This document shows positions 36,558 to 45,590 of a stretch of DNA of 64,000 nt, piece by piece. How positions within the stretch are numbered: position 1 is the first letter of the stretch; every line of letters begins with the position of its first letter. This stretch comes from Paraburkholderia ginsengisoli NBRC 100965. Lineage in GTDB: Bacteria; Pseudomonadota; Gammaproteobacteria; Burkholderiales; Burkholderiaceae. The position numbers and the translations under genes are program-made. The notes under the pieces were generated by a model. The model was not told where the DNA came from, did no database searches, and was given only the letters and a program-made list of their open reading frames with translations. The DNA lies in NCBI RefSeq assembly GCF_000739735.1, contig NZ_BBJF01000005.1, positions 787,390 through 851,389 on the forward strand, given 5' to 3'.

Positions 36558-37343
36558 TCAATGCTCCTCACGCGGCAGATAGGACAGGCCGCCGAGAATC
36601 GCATCGGCGAGCACAGCGGGCAGCAACGGCAGAAGACGCATGCCGAATGCGAGCAAACCGGGGAAGGCGATTTCCGCGCGCCCTGCTTCCAGTTTGCGTC
36701 GGATGTGTTGGGCGGCTTTGTCAGCGGACCAGAGGAACGGTTTGTCGCCGGGGAATACGTCGCTCATTGCGGTCTTGACGAAGCCGGGCAAGACGATCGA
36801 CATGCGGATGCCGTCGCGCGACAGGATCGGACGCACCGAATCGCCATAGGCTTTGATGGCCGCTTTGCTGGCGCAATAAGCCGGCGAGATTGCCATCCCG
36901 CGCAGTGCGGCGAGCGAGCTGATTAGCGCGATCTGGCCTTGTTTGCGCGCACGCATGCGGGCGATCACCGGCAGTACCGCGTGCATCGCGCCGTAGAAAT
37001 TGGTGTCGACGATCGCGGCCGTGCGCTCCAGTTCTTCCCAATCTGTCGCGCACGCGAGTGTGCTTGCTGCGCCCGCGTTGGCGATTAGCAGATCGATGGG
37101 ATGCGCGTCGTCGAAATGGTGTAGCCAGGTTTGCATCGCTTGTGCATCGCGCACGTCGATCAGGGCGGTTTGCACCGTTGCGCCTTTGGCGCGGCAGGCT
37201 TGCGCGGTGGCTTCGAGACGTTGCGCATCGCGCGCGATCAGGCCAAGTGCGACGCCCGGCGCCGCGTACGCCGAAGCGAGCGCGCGGCCGAGGCCGGCGC
37301 TCGCGCCGGTGATGACGATGGGGCGCGGCGCGGCGTTACGCAT
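36558..37343 (-). CDS. wcbP: SDR reductase, possibly 3-keto-lipid reductase (261 aa)
   Basis: A classical SDR with TGASAGLGRALASAYA (cofactor motif), NAGAAS, SSLAALRGM and the catalytic YCASKAAIKAYGDSVR. A hydrophobic C-terminal stretch (LLAFGMRLLPLLPAVLADAIL) could dock it to the membrane, as in 3-ketodihydrosphingosine reductases. Its gene overlaps kpsS by 8 nt and directly abuts the sulfatase-like gene. Reducing the ketone made by the alpha-oxoamine synthase downstream is a reasonable role, by inference from context only. Confidence 0.83.
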   Translation of the reverse strand: MRNAAPRPIVITGASAGLGRALASAYAAPGVALGLIARDAQRLEATAQACRAKGATVQTALIDVRDAQAMQTWLHHFDDAHPIDLLIANAGAASTLACATDWEELERTAAIVDTNFYGAMHAVLPVIARMRARKQGQIALISSLAALRGMAISPAYCASKAAIKAYGDSVRPILSRDGIRMSIVLPGFVKTAMSDVFPGDKPFLWSADKAAQHIRRKLEAGRAEIAFPGLLAFGMRLLPLLPAVLADAILGGLSYLPREEH

Positions 37344-38544
37344 GTGCCACCGCTTCGAGACGTTGCACCGCGCCGGCTACCGCCATCGCGATGCCGGTCT
37401 TCGTGTAGAAGTCGCCGTTGATCTGGGTGTGGTGGATGACGTAGTCAAGGAAGGAGTGGTACAGGTGCGTATCCGGTGGCTCACCGTGCAGCCAGAAATC
37501 GTCGAGCGCGCCTTGCCAGGTCAGACCGGGTAGGCTGTAGATCGCCGTACCAAGTGCAATCACCGGGCAGCGATGATGCAAGGCCGACAGACCAACCGTG
37601 CTGTTAACAACCACGGTGCCGCATGCGTGATCAAGAAGAGTCGGCAAATGACCGCCATCGATAAAGCGCAACCGGTCTTCAATCCCCAGGTCGCGCGCGA
37701 GTCTCTCCGAGTGGCGACGGTAGTCAATGAGTCCGGTATCGAGCGGATGATTCTTGATAACCAGCCACGACTCGACGGGGGCATGGCGTGCGAAAGAGTT
37801 CAGGACTCTGTCGATCGCCTCGCACACGCTGCCGAACGGCGAATGGACGACGACCTGCGCATCTGAATTCAGTTGTAGTGGAAAGATGTAGTACTTGCGG
37901 CCGGCGTCCAGCAAATCACGAGTGACCTGATCGGAGTCGTGGTGACGCTGCCCTTGCCGCAATGCGCGTGCGGCTAAACCGGCGTATTCAAAGAAGCCGT
38001 TTCGCGGACGATGACTGCGGTAATGAGGAAACCGGGTTGCAAAGAGCGTATTGGCACTGCGATAGCGAATATCGTGAAAAGCGCGTTCGTAGAGGTTGTA
38101 GCCGGTGGCATTCGTCATCGGGCTGAGCGGCGTAAAGCGACGCTGCTCGATATACCAGGCGGGATCGCGTGGCAGTTGGGAGCGGCCATTCACCCCGTGT
38201 TTTTCCAGTGTCAGCCAATGCGGACGAACGTAGCCTTCTTCAAAGACGTGCAGCCGCAGCCCGCTCGCCTGCGCGACCTGATGCATATGGCAATGAATTT
38301 CACGACAGTCACCGAACATTATTACGTCGGTGAAGTTCTCGATATTTACGCGATTGGCGTACCAGCTCGATAACTCGCTCGAGGGACCGCAAAAATTCCA
38401 TGCACCGCCACTTCCACCGTAGACCAGATCGCCTCCGCAAAAATTAACCCGACGCACCGCATGACCGCGCTCGCGCAGAGCTGCGGCAAGCCGACTAAAA
38501 AAAGGAGAAGCCGGGCCTTGCAAGGCGAGGAAGGAGCGGTACAT
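37336..38544 (-). CDS. kpsS: Capsule Kdo-linker transferase, KpsS-type (402 aa)
   Basis: A member of the capsule polysaccharide biosynthesis family with the typical N terminus MYRSFLALQGPASPFFSRLAAALRERGHAVRRVNFCGGD and the block VFEEGYVRPHWLTLE. Later comes PFGSVCEAIDRVLNSF, and a conserved C-terminal segment contains GTVVVNSTVGLSALHHRCPVIALG. KpsS adds the first Kdo to the lipid acceptor of group 2/3 capsules, and KpsC then extends the Kdo linker. The start at 38544 gives the normal N terminus, twelve codons inside the longest frame. It is first in the minus-strand capsule-lipid operon and corresponds to wcbO. Confidence 0.88.
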   Translation of the reverse strand: MYRSFLALQGPASPFFSRLAAALRERGHAVRRVNFCGGDLVYGGSGGAWNFCGPSSELSSWYANRVNIENFTDVIMFGDCREIHCHMHQVAQASGLRLHVFEEGYVRPHWLTLEKHGVNGRSQLPRDPAWYIEQRRFTPLSPMTNATGYNLYERAFHDIRYRSANTLFATRFPHYRSHRPRNGFFEYAGLAARALRQGQRHHDSDQVTRDLLDAGRKYYIFPLQLNSDAQVVVHSPFGSVCEAIDRVLNSFARHAPVESWLVIKNHPLDTGLIDYRRHSERLARDLGIEDRLRFIDGGHLPTLLDHACGTVVVNSTVGLSALHHRCPVIALGTAIYSLPGLTWQGALDDFWLHGEPPDTHLYHSFLDYVIHHTQINGDFYTKTGIAMAVAGAVQRLEAVAHA

Positions 38545-38994
38545 ATGTGAACGTCTAGCCGATGCTTGCCGACGGGACACCGCTAGTGGCGGGCTCCTCC
38601 CTGTGCAAACCCGGTCTTAATAACAGTTGGTGGGGTGGCGGGTGACTCTTGGCAGGCTCGAAGAATACAACATTACGGACCGGAAGAATGATGAATGTGT
38701 GCCAAATTCTATAAATATCTTGAAACACTATGCGATCGATGGCGCAGTTCGCGTCGGGTAGCTATAATCAGCCGCCCATCGTGTTTTGCGTGGGTGCGAG
38801 CTTGCAACTGCCTCGTAAGAAATAGACTACGGGTTCTATCTATTTAACTTACAGCATTTCTTTTCGTAAGTACTCGCATTACCCCATGTAAATCGTTTGC
38901 GACCTCCTCGGCAGAAAGGTTTGCGACCGTTTTCGCTCTCCCCTAATGCGTCGTGTCGGCGGAAACGGGAGGAATTTGAAAAGAACCCTCAAGC
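38545..38994. promoter_or_regulatory. AT-rich divergent promoter region of the two capsule operons
   Basis: A 450-nt gap between kpsS and kpsE, clearly richer in AT than the genes. It holds TATAAT at 38763-38768 (plus strand) without a good -35 box, and an inverted repeat ACTTAC-N13-GTAAGT (38847-38852 and 38866-38871). GGGAGG at 38968-38973 is too far from any in-frame start to serve kpsE. Promoters for both capsule arms must lie here. No JUMPstart/ops element was recognised. Confidence 0.5.
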
Positions 38995-40164
38995 TTGGAC
39001 AAGACGTTGGACACTGCATCTAACAGCAATACGATGTTGCCACCCTCGGGGAACGGCAAAGGCGTGGTTGAACGTCTCAAAAAAATCAACCGACTCTTCG
39101 CTTTAACAGTTGTTGTACCGACCACCATCGCCATCGCCTACTTTGGCCTGATTGCTTCCGATGTTTATGTGTCGGAGTCGCGGTTTGTCGTGCGCAGTCC
39201 AGCACGGCAAGTTCCTACAAGCGCGATCGGCGCTTTGCTGCAAGGTACCGGTTTGTCTCATGCGTCCGACGACGCATATTCGGTGATCGACTACATTCAG
39301 TCACGTGATGCGCTGGCCGAACTGAATGCCAATGACTACATTGGCAAATCATTTGGCGAGCGGGGCGACCTGTTTGGCCGTTTCCCTGGATTGATCCCGG
39401 ACGACAGCTTTGAGGCACTCCTTCGCTACTATCAGAAGGAGATTGTTGATCCTGAACTTGAAACCACATCGTCCATCACCACGCTGAAAGTGCGGGCATT
39501 CACAGCCAGGGACGCTCATCAGATCAACGAGCGGTTGCTCGAACTGAGCGAACGCCTGGTGAACAAGATGAACGCGCGCGCTGCTGAGGACTCTATTCAG
39601 TTCGCGCAGCGCGAGGCCGACCTGGCAGCGGAGAAAGTGAAAACCGCAGCCGCCGCACTCGCAAAGTACCGGAACACCCATACGGTGTTTGATCCGGACA
39701 GGCAGTCGGCGTTGCAGCTCCAACAGGTAGCAGGCCTGCAGGCACAGCTGTTCGCCGCACAGGCACAACTCGCGCAAATCCAGTCGGTTTCGCCGGCAAA
39801 CCCTCAGGTAAGCGCGCTGAAGACAAATATCGCTACGATAGAAAAGCAGATCGAAAGCGCCACCAACGGAGTCGCGGGCGATAAAGGCTCGCTTTCCGAG
39901 AAGGCAATTGCGTATGAAAGACTTCAGCTAGACGCCCAATTTGCGCAAAAACAACTGACATCCGCATTGGGTGCGCTTGAACTCGCGCGGGCGGAAGCTC
40001 AGCGCAAGCAGCTGTATCTTGAACGCATTGTCCAGCCGAGCAGCCCGGATGCTGCGCTTGAGCCCCATCGATTGCGCTCCATTCTGGCAACGTTCATTCT
40101 CGGACTGATTAGCTGGGGCGTACTGACATTGCTTATTGCTGGTGTCAAGGAGCACCGGGACTGA
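38995..40164 (+). CDS. kpsE: Capsule export inner-membrane/periplasmic protein, KpsE/BexC type (389 aa)
   Basis: The polysaccharide co-polymerase-like adaptor of ABC-dependent capsule export. A first membrane helix (about residues 33-53) is followed by the Wzz-like segment VYVSESRFVVRSPA, a large coiled-coil-forming periplasmic region (residues 160-330) and a second membrane helix near the C terminus (LRSILATFILGLISWGVLTLLI). It bridges the ABC transporter and Wza. An in-frame stop at 38977 limits the start to TTG 38995, TTG 39010 or ATG 39031; none has a good ribosome site, so the start is uncertain. kpsM follows within 2 nt. This is wcbD in B. pseudomallei. Confidence 0.88.
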   Translation: MDKTLDTASNSNTMLPPSGNGKGVVERLKKINRLFALTVVVPTTIAIAYFGLIASDVYVSESRFVVRSPARQVPTSAIGALLQGTGLSHASDDAYSVIDYIQSRDALAELNANDYIGKSFGERGDLFGRFPGLIPDDSFEALLRYYQKEIVDPELETTSSITTLKVRAFTARDAHQINERLLELSERLVNKMNARAAEDSIQFAQREADLAAEKVKTAAAALAKYRNTHTVFDPDRQSALQLQQVAGLQAQLFAAQAQLAQIQSVSPANPQVSALKTNIATIEKQIESATNGVAGDKGSLSEKAIAYERLQLDAQFAQKQLTSALGALELARAEAQRKQLYLERIVQPSSPDAALEPHRLRSILATFILGLISWGVLTLLIAGVKEHRD

Positions 40165-40165
40165 A

Positions 40166-40957
40166 ATGGAAACCGGCACTACACTGGGACGCTCCTTCGA
40201 AATTCAGCGTCGCGTAATCGGCGCACTGCTGATGCGCGAAATACTGACTCGCTATGGCCGTCACAACATAGGATTCATGTGGCTGTTCTTCGAGCCGATG
40301 CTTTTCACCCTTGGGATCACTTTGCTGTGGTCTCTGGTAAAGGTCGAGCACGTCTCGAATGTACCTATTATGGCATTCGCACTAACCGGCTATTCGTCCG
40401 TTCTCGTCTGGCGTAACCCAGTCAATCGCTGCAACCTCGCTGTTGAACCGAACCTCAGTCTTCTGTATCACCGCAATGTTCGAGTAATCGACATATTTGC
40501 GGCACGCATTCTTCTGGAAGTCGCCGGTGCGACTATTTCGTTCATCGTTCTTGCCGCAGCATTCATTTCGGTAGGATGGGTGAAGCCACCGCACGATGTA
40601 CTCCGAATCCTCGAAGGATGGTTCCTGCTAATCGGATACGCGACCGGCCTCGGGTTGACGATAGGCTCGCTATCGGAGCGCTCAGAAACCATTGACCGCG
40701 TTTGGCACACGATCACCTACCTGACGTTCCCGCTCTCAGGCGCAGCCTTCATGGTTGACTGGCTACCCCAGAAGCTTCAGCATCTCGCGACTTACATGCC
40801 CATGGTGAACGGCGTCGAAATGCTTCGGGAAGGGTATTTCGGACCGCCACTCAAATTTCACTATGACTGGGTCTATTTCGCCTGCGTCGACATTGTGCTG
40901 GTGCTCATAGGTCTTTACCTGGCACGCGAAGCCGGGAAGCGAGTTGAACCGCAATGA
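40166..40957 (+). CDS. kpsM: Capsule ABC transporter permease (263 aa)
   Basis: An ABC-2 type permease with six membrane segments. It starts [45 protein letters not shown], a block typical of KpsM/Wzm-type exporters. The start at 40166 lies 1 nt after the kpsE stop, so the genes are coupled. It would form the membrane channel that moves lipid-linked capsule across the inner membrane together with the ATPase, whose start overlaps its stop by 4 nt (ATGA). It equals wzm of the B. pseudomallei capsule locus. Confidence 0.92.
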   Translation: METGTTLGRSFEIQRRVIGALLMREILTRYGRHNIGFMWLFFEPMLFTLGITLLWSLVKVEHVSNVPIMAFALTGYSSVLVWRNPVNRCNLAVEPNLSLLYHRNVRVIDIFAARILLEVAGATISFIVLAAAFISVGWVKPPHDVLRILEGWFLLIGYATGLGLTIGSLSERSETIDRVWHTITYLTFPLSGAAFMVDWLPQKLQHLATYMPMVNGVEMLREGYFGPPLKFHYDWVYFACVDIVLVLIGLYLAREAGKRVEPQ

Positions 40958-41604
40958 TCTCACTCACCAACATCCACAAAACGTACCAAACGCGCAGCGG
41001 TCCACGCGAGGTTCTGAAAGCGTTGAACCTCAAAGTTGGGCGAGGCCAGAAAGTCGGCGTGCTTGGGCGCAACGGTGCCGGAAAATCGACACTAATCCGC
41101 CTCATCAGCGGGGCAGAGCTACCTACACGCGGACACGTACACCGTGGCATGTCGATCTCGTGGCCCCTCGCCTTCGGTGGCGCATTCCAGGGCAGTCTCA
41201 CAGGATTGGACAATCTGCGTTTCGTATGCCGGATTTATGGCGCCCCGATCGCGCCCGCTATTCCGTTTGTCGAAGCCTTTTCCGAGTTAGGACCGTATTT
41301 GCGGGAACCAGTAAAAAAGTACTCGTCCGGGATGCGCGCGCGGCTTGCGTTCGCGATCTCGATGGCGGTCGAATTCGACTGCTTCCTCATCGACGAAATT
41401 GTCGCGGTCGGCGACAAGCGCTTTCACGAGAAGTGCCATTACGAACTGTTTGACAAGCGAAAAGACCGCGCCATGATCATTGTTTCGCACGACCCCGGCT
41501 ATATCCGCGAACATTGCGATAGCGCCGCCGTGCTCTCAAACGGTGAGCTGACGAGTTATGAAAATGTCGACGATGCATATCATGCATACAACGCAATGAT
41601 GTGA
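40954..41604 (+). CDS. kpsT: Capsule ABC transporter ATPase (216 aa)
   Basis: A complete ABC nucleotide-binding domain: Walker [10 protein letters not shown] (residues 38-46), signature [19 protein letters not shown], Walker [15 protein letters not shown] and the switch histidine in IIVSHDPG. It is short and lacks the C-terminal carbohydrate-binding domain of O-antigen Wzt proteins. This fits group 2/3 capsule exporters that do not select a capped chain end. It is the third gene of the kpsE-M-T operon. Confidence 0.93.
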   Translation: MISLTNIHKTYQTRSGPREVLKALNLKVGRGQKVGVLGRNGAGKSTLIRLISGAELPTRGHVHRGMSISWPLAFGGAFQGSLTGLDNLRFVCRIYGAPIAPAIPFVEAFSELGPYLREPVKKYSSGMRARLAFAISMAVEFDCFLIDEIVAVGDKRFHEKCHYELFDKRKDRAMIIVSHDPGYIREHCDSAAVLSNGELTSYENVDDAYHAYNAMM

Positions 41605-41755
41605 ATCAACGCTACCCGCATATTCAAATCATTCGTGCGAATTCCTCAAGTTAAGAAAAGACACGCGGCGTCACTGGGCAGGCAGAGTAGTCCACCACAC
41701 GGCGACCTGGTTAAGAACCATATCACTCAACGATTAAAGCGAGATATTCGACCAC

Positions 41756-42130
41756 ATGCGACGAATCATCATGGACCTCGATGACACGATCTGCTCGACT
41801 CGTGACGGCAACTACACCGACTCGGCCCCAAATCCTGAAGTCATCCAACGCCTTCGCGAATATCGGGATATGGGTTTTCAGATCGCCATTTCGACAAGCC
41901 GCAACATGCGCACATTCGAGGGCAACGTCGGCAAGATTACCGCCGTGACCCTGCCGATCATCGTCGCATGGCTGAATCAGCATGCGGTGCCCTACGACGA
42001 AATCTACGTCGGCAAACCCTGGTGCGGTACTGAAGGCTTTTATGTTGATGACAAGGCAATCCGCCCCGACGAATTTATCAACAAATCGTACGAAGAGATA
42101 AAGCGCATTGTGGGAGTCACGAAATGCTGA
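41756..42130 (+). CDS. Small HAD-type phosphatase, capsule biosynthesis (124 aa)
   Basis: A minimal HAD protein. Motif I is MDLDDTICSTRDGNY (Asp7, Asp9), motif II ISTSRNMRTFEGN, and the end YVDDKAIRPDEF carries motif IV-like acidic residues. There is no cap domain, so it may act on a large substrate or a sugar phosphate. It overlaps the next gene by 7 nt, so it works with the nucleotidyltransferase-kinase. Similar short HAD proteins occur in many capsule loci. It is the first gene of the strain-variable centre, 151 nt after kpsT. Confidence 0.8.
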   Translation: MRRIIMDLDDTICSTRDGNYTDSAPNPEVIQRLREYRDMGFQIAISTSRNMRTFEGNVGKITAVTLPIIVAWLNQHAVPYDEIYVGKPWCGTEGFYVDDKAIRPDEFINKSYEEIKRIVGVTKC

Positions 42131-43737
42131 TCATCAACTCCGGAGGTTACGTCACGCCCGAGTTTCAGGTCGAGTTCGGCAAAATTCCCCCATGCATGCT
42201 GCCGATCGGAAACCGCAAGCTGATCGAGCATCAGGTCGCCCGGCTGCGGGAAGCCTTCCCTGACAAGAAGATCACGCTGACCTTGCCGGATACATTTCGC
42301 CCGGCCATCAATGAACGAGCGTTGTTGAACTCGCTGAACATCGATTGCGTTGCCGTGCCAGAGACATTCGGACTCGTCGACTCGCTGCTCTACGTGTTGA
42401 ACAGCGCCCCTACACTCGGCGACACAGTCGCCCTGCTGCACGGCGACACGCTAATCAGCGAATTTCCCCCGGAAACCGACATAGTTGGAGTCGCTGAAAC
42501 ACACGATGACTACGCGTGGGAAACGGAAAGTGTCGCTGAAGGCAACGAGGTTGTATGGTGTGGTTATTTCGCGTTCTCGAATATCCGTTCATTCGTCAGG
42601 GCTTTAGCGCTCTCAAAGGGCGATTTCGTACGCGCAGTCCGCATCTACGCTGAAACGCACAACCTGCCGCTCCGCATTATTCGACAGTGGCACGACCTTG
42701 GTCACGTGAACACGTATTTCAAGTCGCGCGCCAGCATTACGACACAACGCTCGTTCAATTCGCTCGATATCCGCTCGGGCGTACTGACCAAGCGTGGAAA
42801 GCCAGCGATCAAAATCGAGGCGGAGGCGCACTGGTTCGCCAATCTACCGGTCAGCATGCGCCGCTTTGCTCCGCAATTAATCGACTCCGGCACAGACGCC
42901 GACGGCGCAACGTACTACACGCTGGAATACTTGCCGATGACGCCACTGAACGAAATATTCGTTCACGGGCACAATCCGGTATTTTTCTGGTCTCGCATTG
43001 TGGCGTTGCTCGAAGAGTTCTTTCGTACCGCACGCGAAAGCCGCCAGACCGATAGTGATTCGGCGAGAGTCGTTGAAGACGCTCGGATGCTCTATCGCGA
43101 GAAAACACTCGCACGCCTGAGTGAGTTTTCGAAGGTTAGCGGCATTCAGCTAGACGTGCCAATGAAATACGGCCTGCTTACGCTTCCCTCCGTTAGCGAG
43201 ATCGCCAATCAATGTATCGATCTAGCCTGCGCGTCGAACCCCGTGCTGGCGATCGGACACGGCGATCTTTGCTTCAGCAACGTGCTCTTTGACTCACGTG
43301 GAGACAGCATTAAGGTTGTCGATCCGCGCGGATTGAGCCAAACGCAAAAATTGACCGTCTACGGAGACCAGAAGTACGATCTGGCGAAGTTGTGTCATTC
43401 GTTTATCGGCCTTTACGACTTTATCATCGCGGGACGTTACCGACTGATCAACAAAGACGGCGGCAGCAAGATCGAGTTTGACCTTGATGACCGCCTGATT
43501 GCGATTCAACGATTATTTGTCAACGCCCAACTGATTCCTGGTGTGTCGTTTGCCGAAGTAATGCCGCATACGGTACTGCTCTTCCTGTCCATGCTGCCGC
43601 TTCACGCGGATCAACCGCAAAGACAGCAAGCGCTTTTCGTCAATGCATTGCGCCTGTATAGCCAATATTTGGAAATTCCCTCGGAGGTAAGTCTTGATCG
43701 TCATCCCCATGGTCGGACTGAGCAGTCGGTTCTTTAA
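42124..43737 (+). CDS. Nucleotidyltransferase-like/kinase (APH-fold) fusion, capsule precursor enzyme (537 aa)
   Basis: The N-terminal part, residues about 1-230, has a nucleotidyltransferase-like layout (CMLPIGNRKLIEHQVARLREAFP, then ALLHGDTLIS). The C-terminal part, about residues 240-520, is an aminoglycoside/choline-kinase fold with IGHGDLCFSNVLFD (catalytic loop beginning at His379) and VVDPRG (metal Asp). The fusion recalls LicC plus LicA, i.e. phosphorylation and CTP-activation of a small alcohol, but the substrate cannot be named. It overlaps the HAD gene upstream by 7 nt and the next nucleotidyltransferase downstream by 44 nt. Confidence 0.75.
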   Translation: MLIINSGGYVTPEFQVEFGKIPPCMLPIGNRKLIEHQVARLREAFPDKKITLTLPDTFRPAINERALLNSLNIDCVAVPETFGLVDSLLYVLNSAPTLGDTVALLHGDTLISEFPPETDIVGVAETHDDYAWETESVAEGNEVVWCGYFAFSNIRSFVRALALSKGDFVRAVRIYAETHNLPLRIIRQWHDLGHVNTYFKSRASITTQRSFNSLDIRSGVLTKRGKPAIKIEAEAHWFANLPVSMRRFAPQLIDSGTDADGATYYTLEYLPMTPLNEIFVHGHNPVFFWSRIVALLEEFFRTARESRQTDSDSARVVEDARMLYREKTLARLSEFSKVSGIQLDVPMKYGLLTLPSVSEIANQCIDLACASNPVLAIGHGDLCFSNVLFDSRGDSIKVVDPRGLSQTQKLTVYGDQKYDLAKLCHSFIGLYDFIIAGRYRLINKDGGSKIEFDLDDRLIAIQRLFVNAQLIPGVSFAEVMPHTVLLFLSMLPLHADQPQRQQALFVNALRLYSQYLEIPSEVSLDRHPHGRTEQSVL

Positions 43738-44410
43738 GGCTGGTTTCACCAAACCCAAGTTCCAACTCGAACTCGCGGGGGAGTCGGTATTTTCCCGCGC
43801 TGTAAAAAGCTTCGAACACTATTTCAAGAGTGATCGTTTCACGTTCGTCACGCGGCAGGACTACGACACGCCGGCTTTCGTGGAAAGTGAGCTGAAGCGG
43901 CTCGACGTCGCGGACTATCGCATCGTGGCTTTGCCGCGCGACACGCGCGGCCAGGCCGAAACGGTGTCGTTGGGTCTTGGCGACACCGCCGACGAAGAAC
44001 CTTTGTACATCTTCAATATCGACACGTTTCGCCACGGGTACCGCAAGCCCGAATTTACCGAAGCCTGCGATGGATACCTCGAAGTATTCGAAGGTGAAGG
44101 TGATCACTGGTCATTCGTCGAAGCGGGGGAGAACGGAAATGTCACTCGCACCACGGAGAAGCAACGAATCTCAAACCTCTGCAGCGATGGACTGTATTAC
44201 TTCAAGCGCCGCAGCGATTTTGACGCAGCCCTTGAGCACGCGATGAAAAGCGATGCAACGGTAAAAGGAGAGTTCTACATTGCTCCGCTGTACAACCACC
44301 TGATCGGATCTGGCGCGACTATCAAGTACGACTTGATCGGCCCGGCGGATATCGATTTTTGCGGCACGCCCGATGAGTTTGAGGTATTGCGAAAGCGTTG
44401 GCAAAAATAA
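43694..44410 (+). CDS. Capsule nucleotidyltransferase (238 aa)
   Basis: A GT-A-fold NTP transferase. The N terminus MIVIPMVGLSSRFFKAGFTKPKFQLELAGESVFSRAV has the nucleotide-binding Gly/Arg loop and the Pro-Lys signature. IFNIDTFRHGY likely holds the metal Asp. The TTG start at 43694 is well supported: GGAGG lies 7 nt upstream and the next codons read straight into the domain. It overlaps the previous gene by 44 nt. It would activate a phospho-sugar or phospho-alcohol for capsule assembly. Confidence 0.78.
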   Translation: MIVIPMVGLSSRFFKAGFTKPKFQLELAGESVFSRAVKSFEHYFKSDRFTFVTRQDYDTPAFVESELKRLDVADYRIVALPRDTRGQAETVSLGLGDTADEEPLYIFNIDTFRHGYRKPEFTEACDGYLEVFEGEGDHWSFVEAGENGNVTRTTEKQRISNLCSDGLYYFKRRSDFDAALEHAMKSDATVKGEFYIAPLYNHLIGSGATIKYDLIGPADIDFCGTPDEFEVLRKRWQK

Positions 44411-44502
44411 GATTCTGCTTCGCTCCAATTTTTCCGATTCTGTAAGTGCGGCTGATCCCACACACCTTATGAATCGCTTCGACATTCTTATGCGCCCTCA
44501 GC

Positions 44503-45522
44503 ATGATTACAACGTCAGATATCACGATCGTCTTTCAGGGAAGCGTCACCCCCTTCACGTCAGCAAATGGTGACTCGTTTCTGAAATTCGCCAATGTGAC
44601 TCGCTCCACGCTTCCGAATGCAAAGATCATTCTATCGACATGGGAAGGGACGGAGATTCCAGATGGAGCGCCCATCGACCTGGTAGTCCGTTCAAAAGAC
44701 CCTGGCTCGCTGCCGGGCGTCAAGTTCGATGACAAGCCAAGCAATCTGAACCGGCAACTAGTCAGCTCACGTGCCGGCCTGGAGCAGGTCAAGACACCCT
44801 ACGCGATCAAGTTGCGCACCGACTGTTCTCTAGAACATGCTGGTTTTCTTGAGGCATATAATACGTACGCCTCCGATCCGAACGCAGCGGATCGCATCGT
44901 GACGAGCGCTTTCTTCACGCTGGATCCGACCGTGTTCGAGCATATGCCGTATCACGTGAGCGACTGGTTTCATTTTTCGACGACCGAACAGTTGCTCAAG
45001 TACTGGTCCGCACCCAACATGACAGTTGCAGATGCGGCTTATTACGAGACGCATAAATTTGCGAAACACTCGTCGTATCTCGACAAGAAGTTTCGTGCCC
45101 GACTCGCTGTGGAGCAATATCTCGGCGCGACGTACGCCAAACAGTTCGGCTATTCGATTCCCCAGTTTCACAATGACACCCCCCAGCACATACTCGCCGG
45201 GCATGATGATTTTGTGGCCCGGCACCTACTCGTGCTGGATCCGTGGCAGTCGGGTCTGTGTTTCCCGAAATATTTCTGGGCGTACGAATCCAAGATGCAG
45301 TGGATGAATTGCATCATGTTTCTCGATTGGTATCGCATGTATGTCGACAAGTTCAACCCGACAAAAGTCGACTCTGCACTATATGAGGCCGGCATGAGGC
45401 GAGTGCGGCAAAAAGCACGCGTGCGGGCTGGCGCGAAGCTCATCGATCCGTTCGGTTCGATCTGGTACTCACACAAGTTCGACGCTATCGCCGGCCGGGC
45501 GCTTCGCTGGGCGATGCAGTAA
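44503..45522 (+). CDS. WavE-type glycosyltransferase (339 aa)
   Basis: A member of the WavE LPS-synthesis family, a GT-A-like glycosyltransferase group. It shows DITIVFQGSVTP at the N terminus, NAKIILSTWEGTEIPDG, RQLVSSRAGLEQVKTPYAIKLRTDCSLEH (the DxD-like TDC region) and DWFHFSTTEQLLKYW. It probably transfers a capsule sugar in the cytoplasm. Codon use and GC are unlike the flanking housekeeping genes. It lies 92 nt after the nucleotidyltransferase and 68 nt before the sulfotransferase. Confidence 0.8.
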   Translation: MITTSDITIVFQGSVTPFTSANGDSFLKFANVTRSTLPNAKIILSTWEGTEIPDGAPIDLVVRSKDPGSLPGVKFDDKPSNLNRQLVSSRAGLEQVKTPYAIKLRTDCSLEHAGFLEAYNTYASDPNAADRIVTSAFFTLDPTVFEHMPYHVSDWFHFSTTEQLLKYWSAPNMTVADAAYYETHKFAKHSSYLDKKFRARLAVEQYLGATYAKQFGYSIPQFHNDTPQHILAGHDDFVARHLLVLDPWQSGLCFPKYFWAYESKMQWMNCIMFLDWYRMYVDKFNPTKVDSALYEAGMRRVRQKARVRAGAKLIDPFGSIWYSHKFDAIAGRALRWAMQ

Positions 45523-45590
45523 GCCCGGGCTACCAATCTCTCCAAAGTTAACAAGCGGTTTTCCTCGCATGCTCCACTCCATCTAAATCC

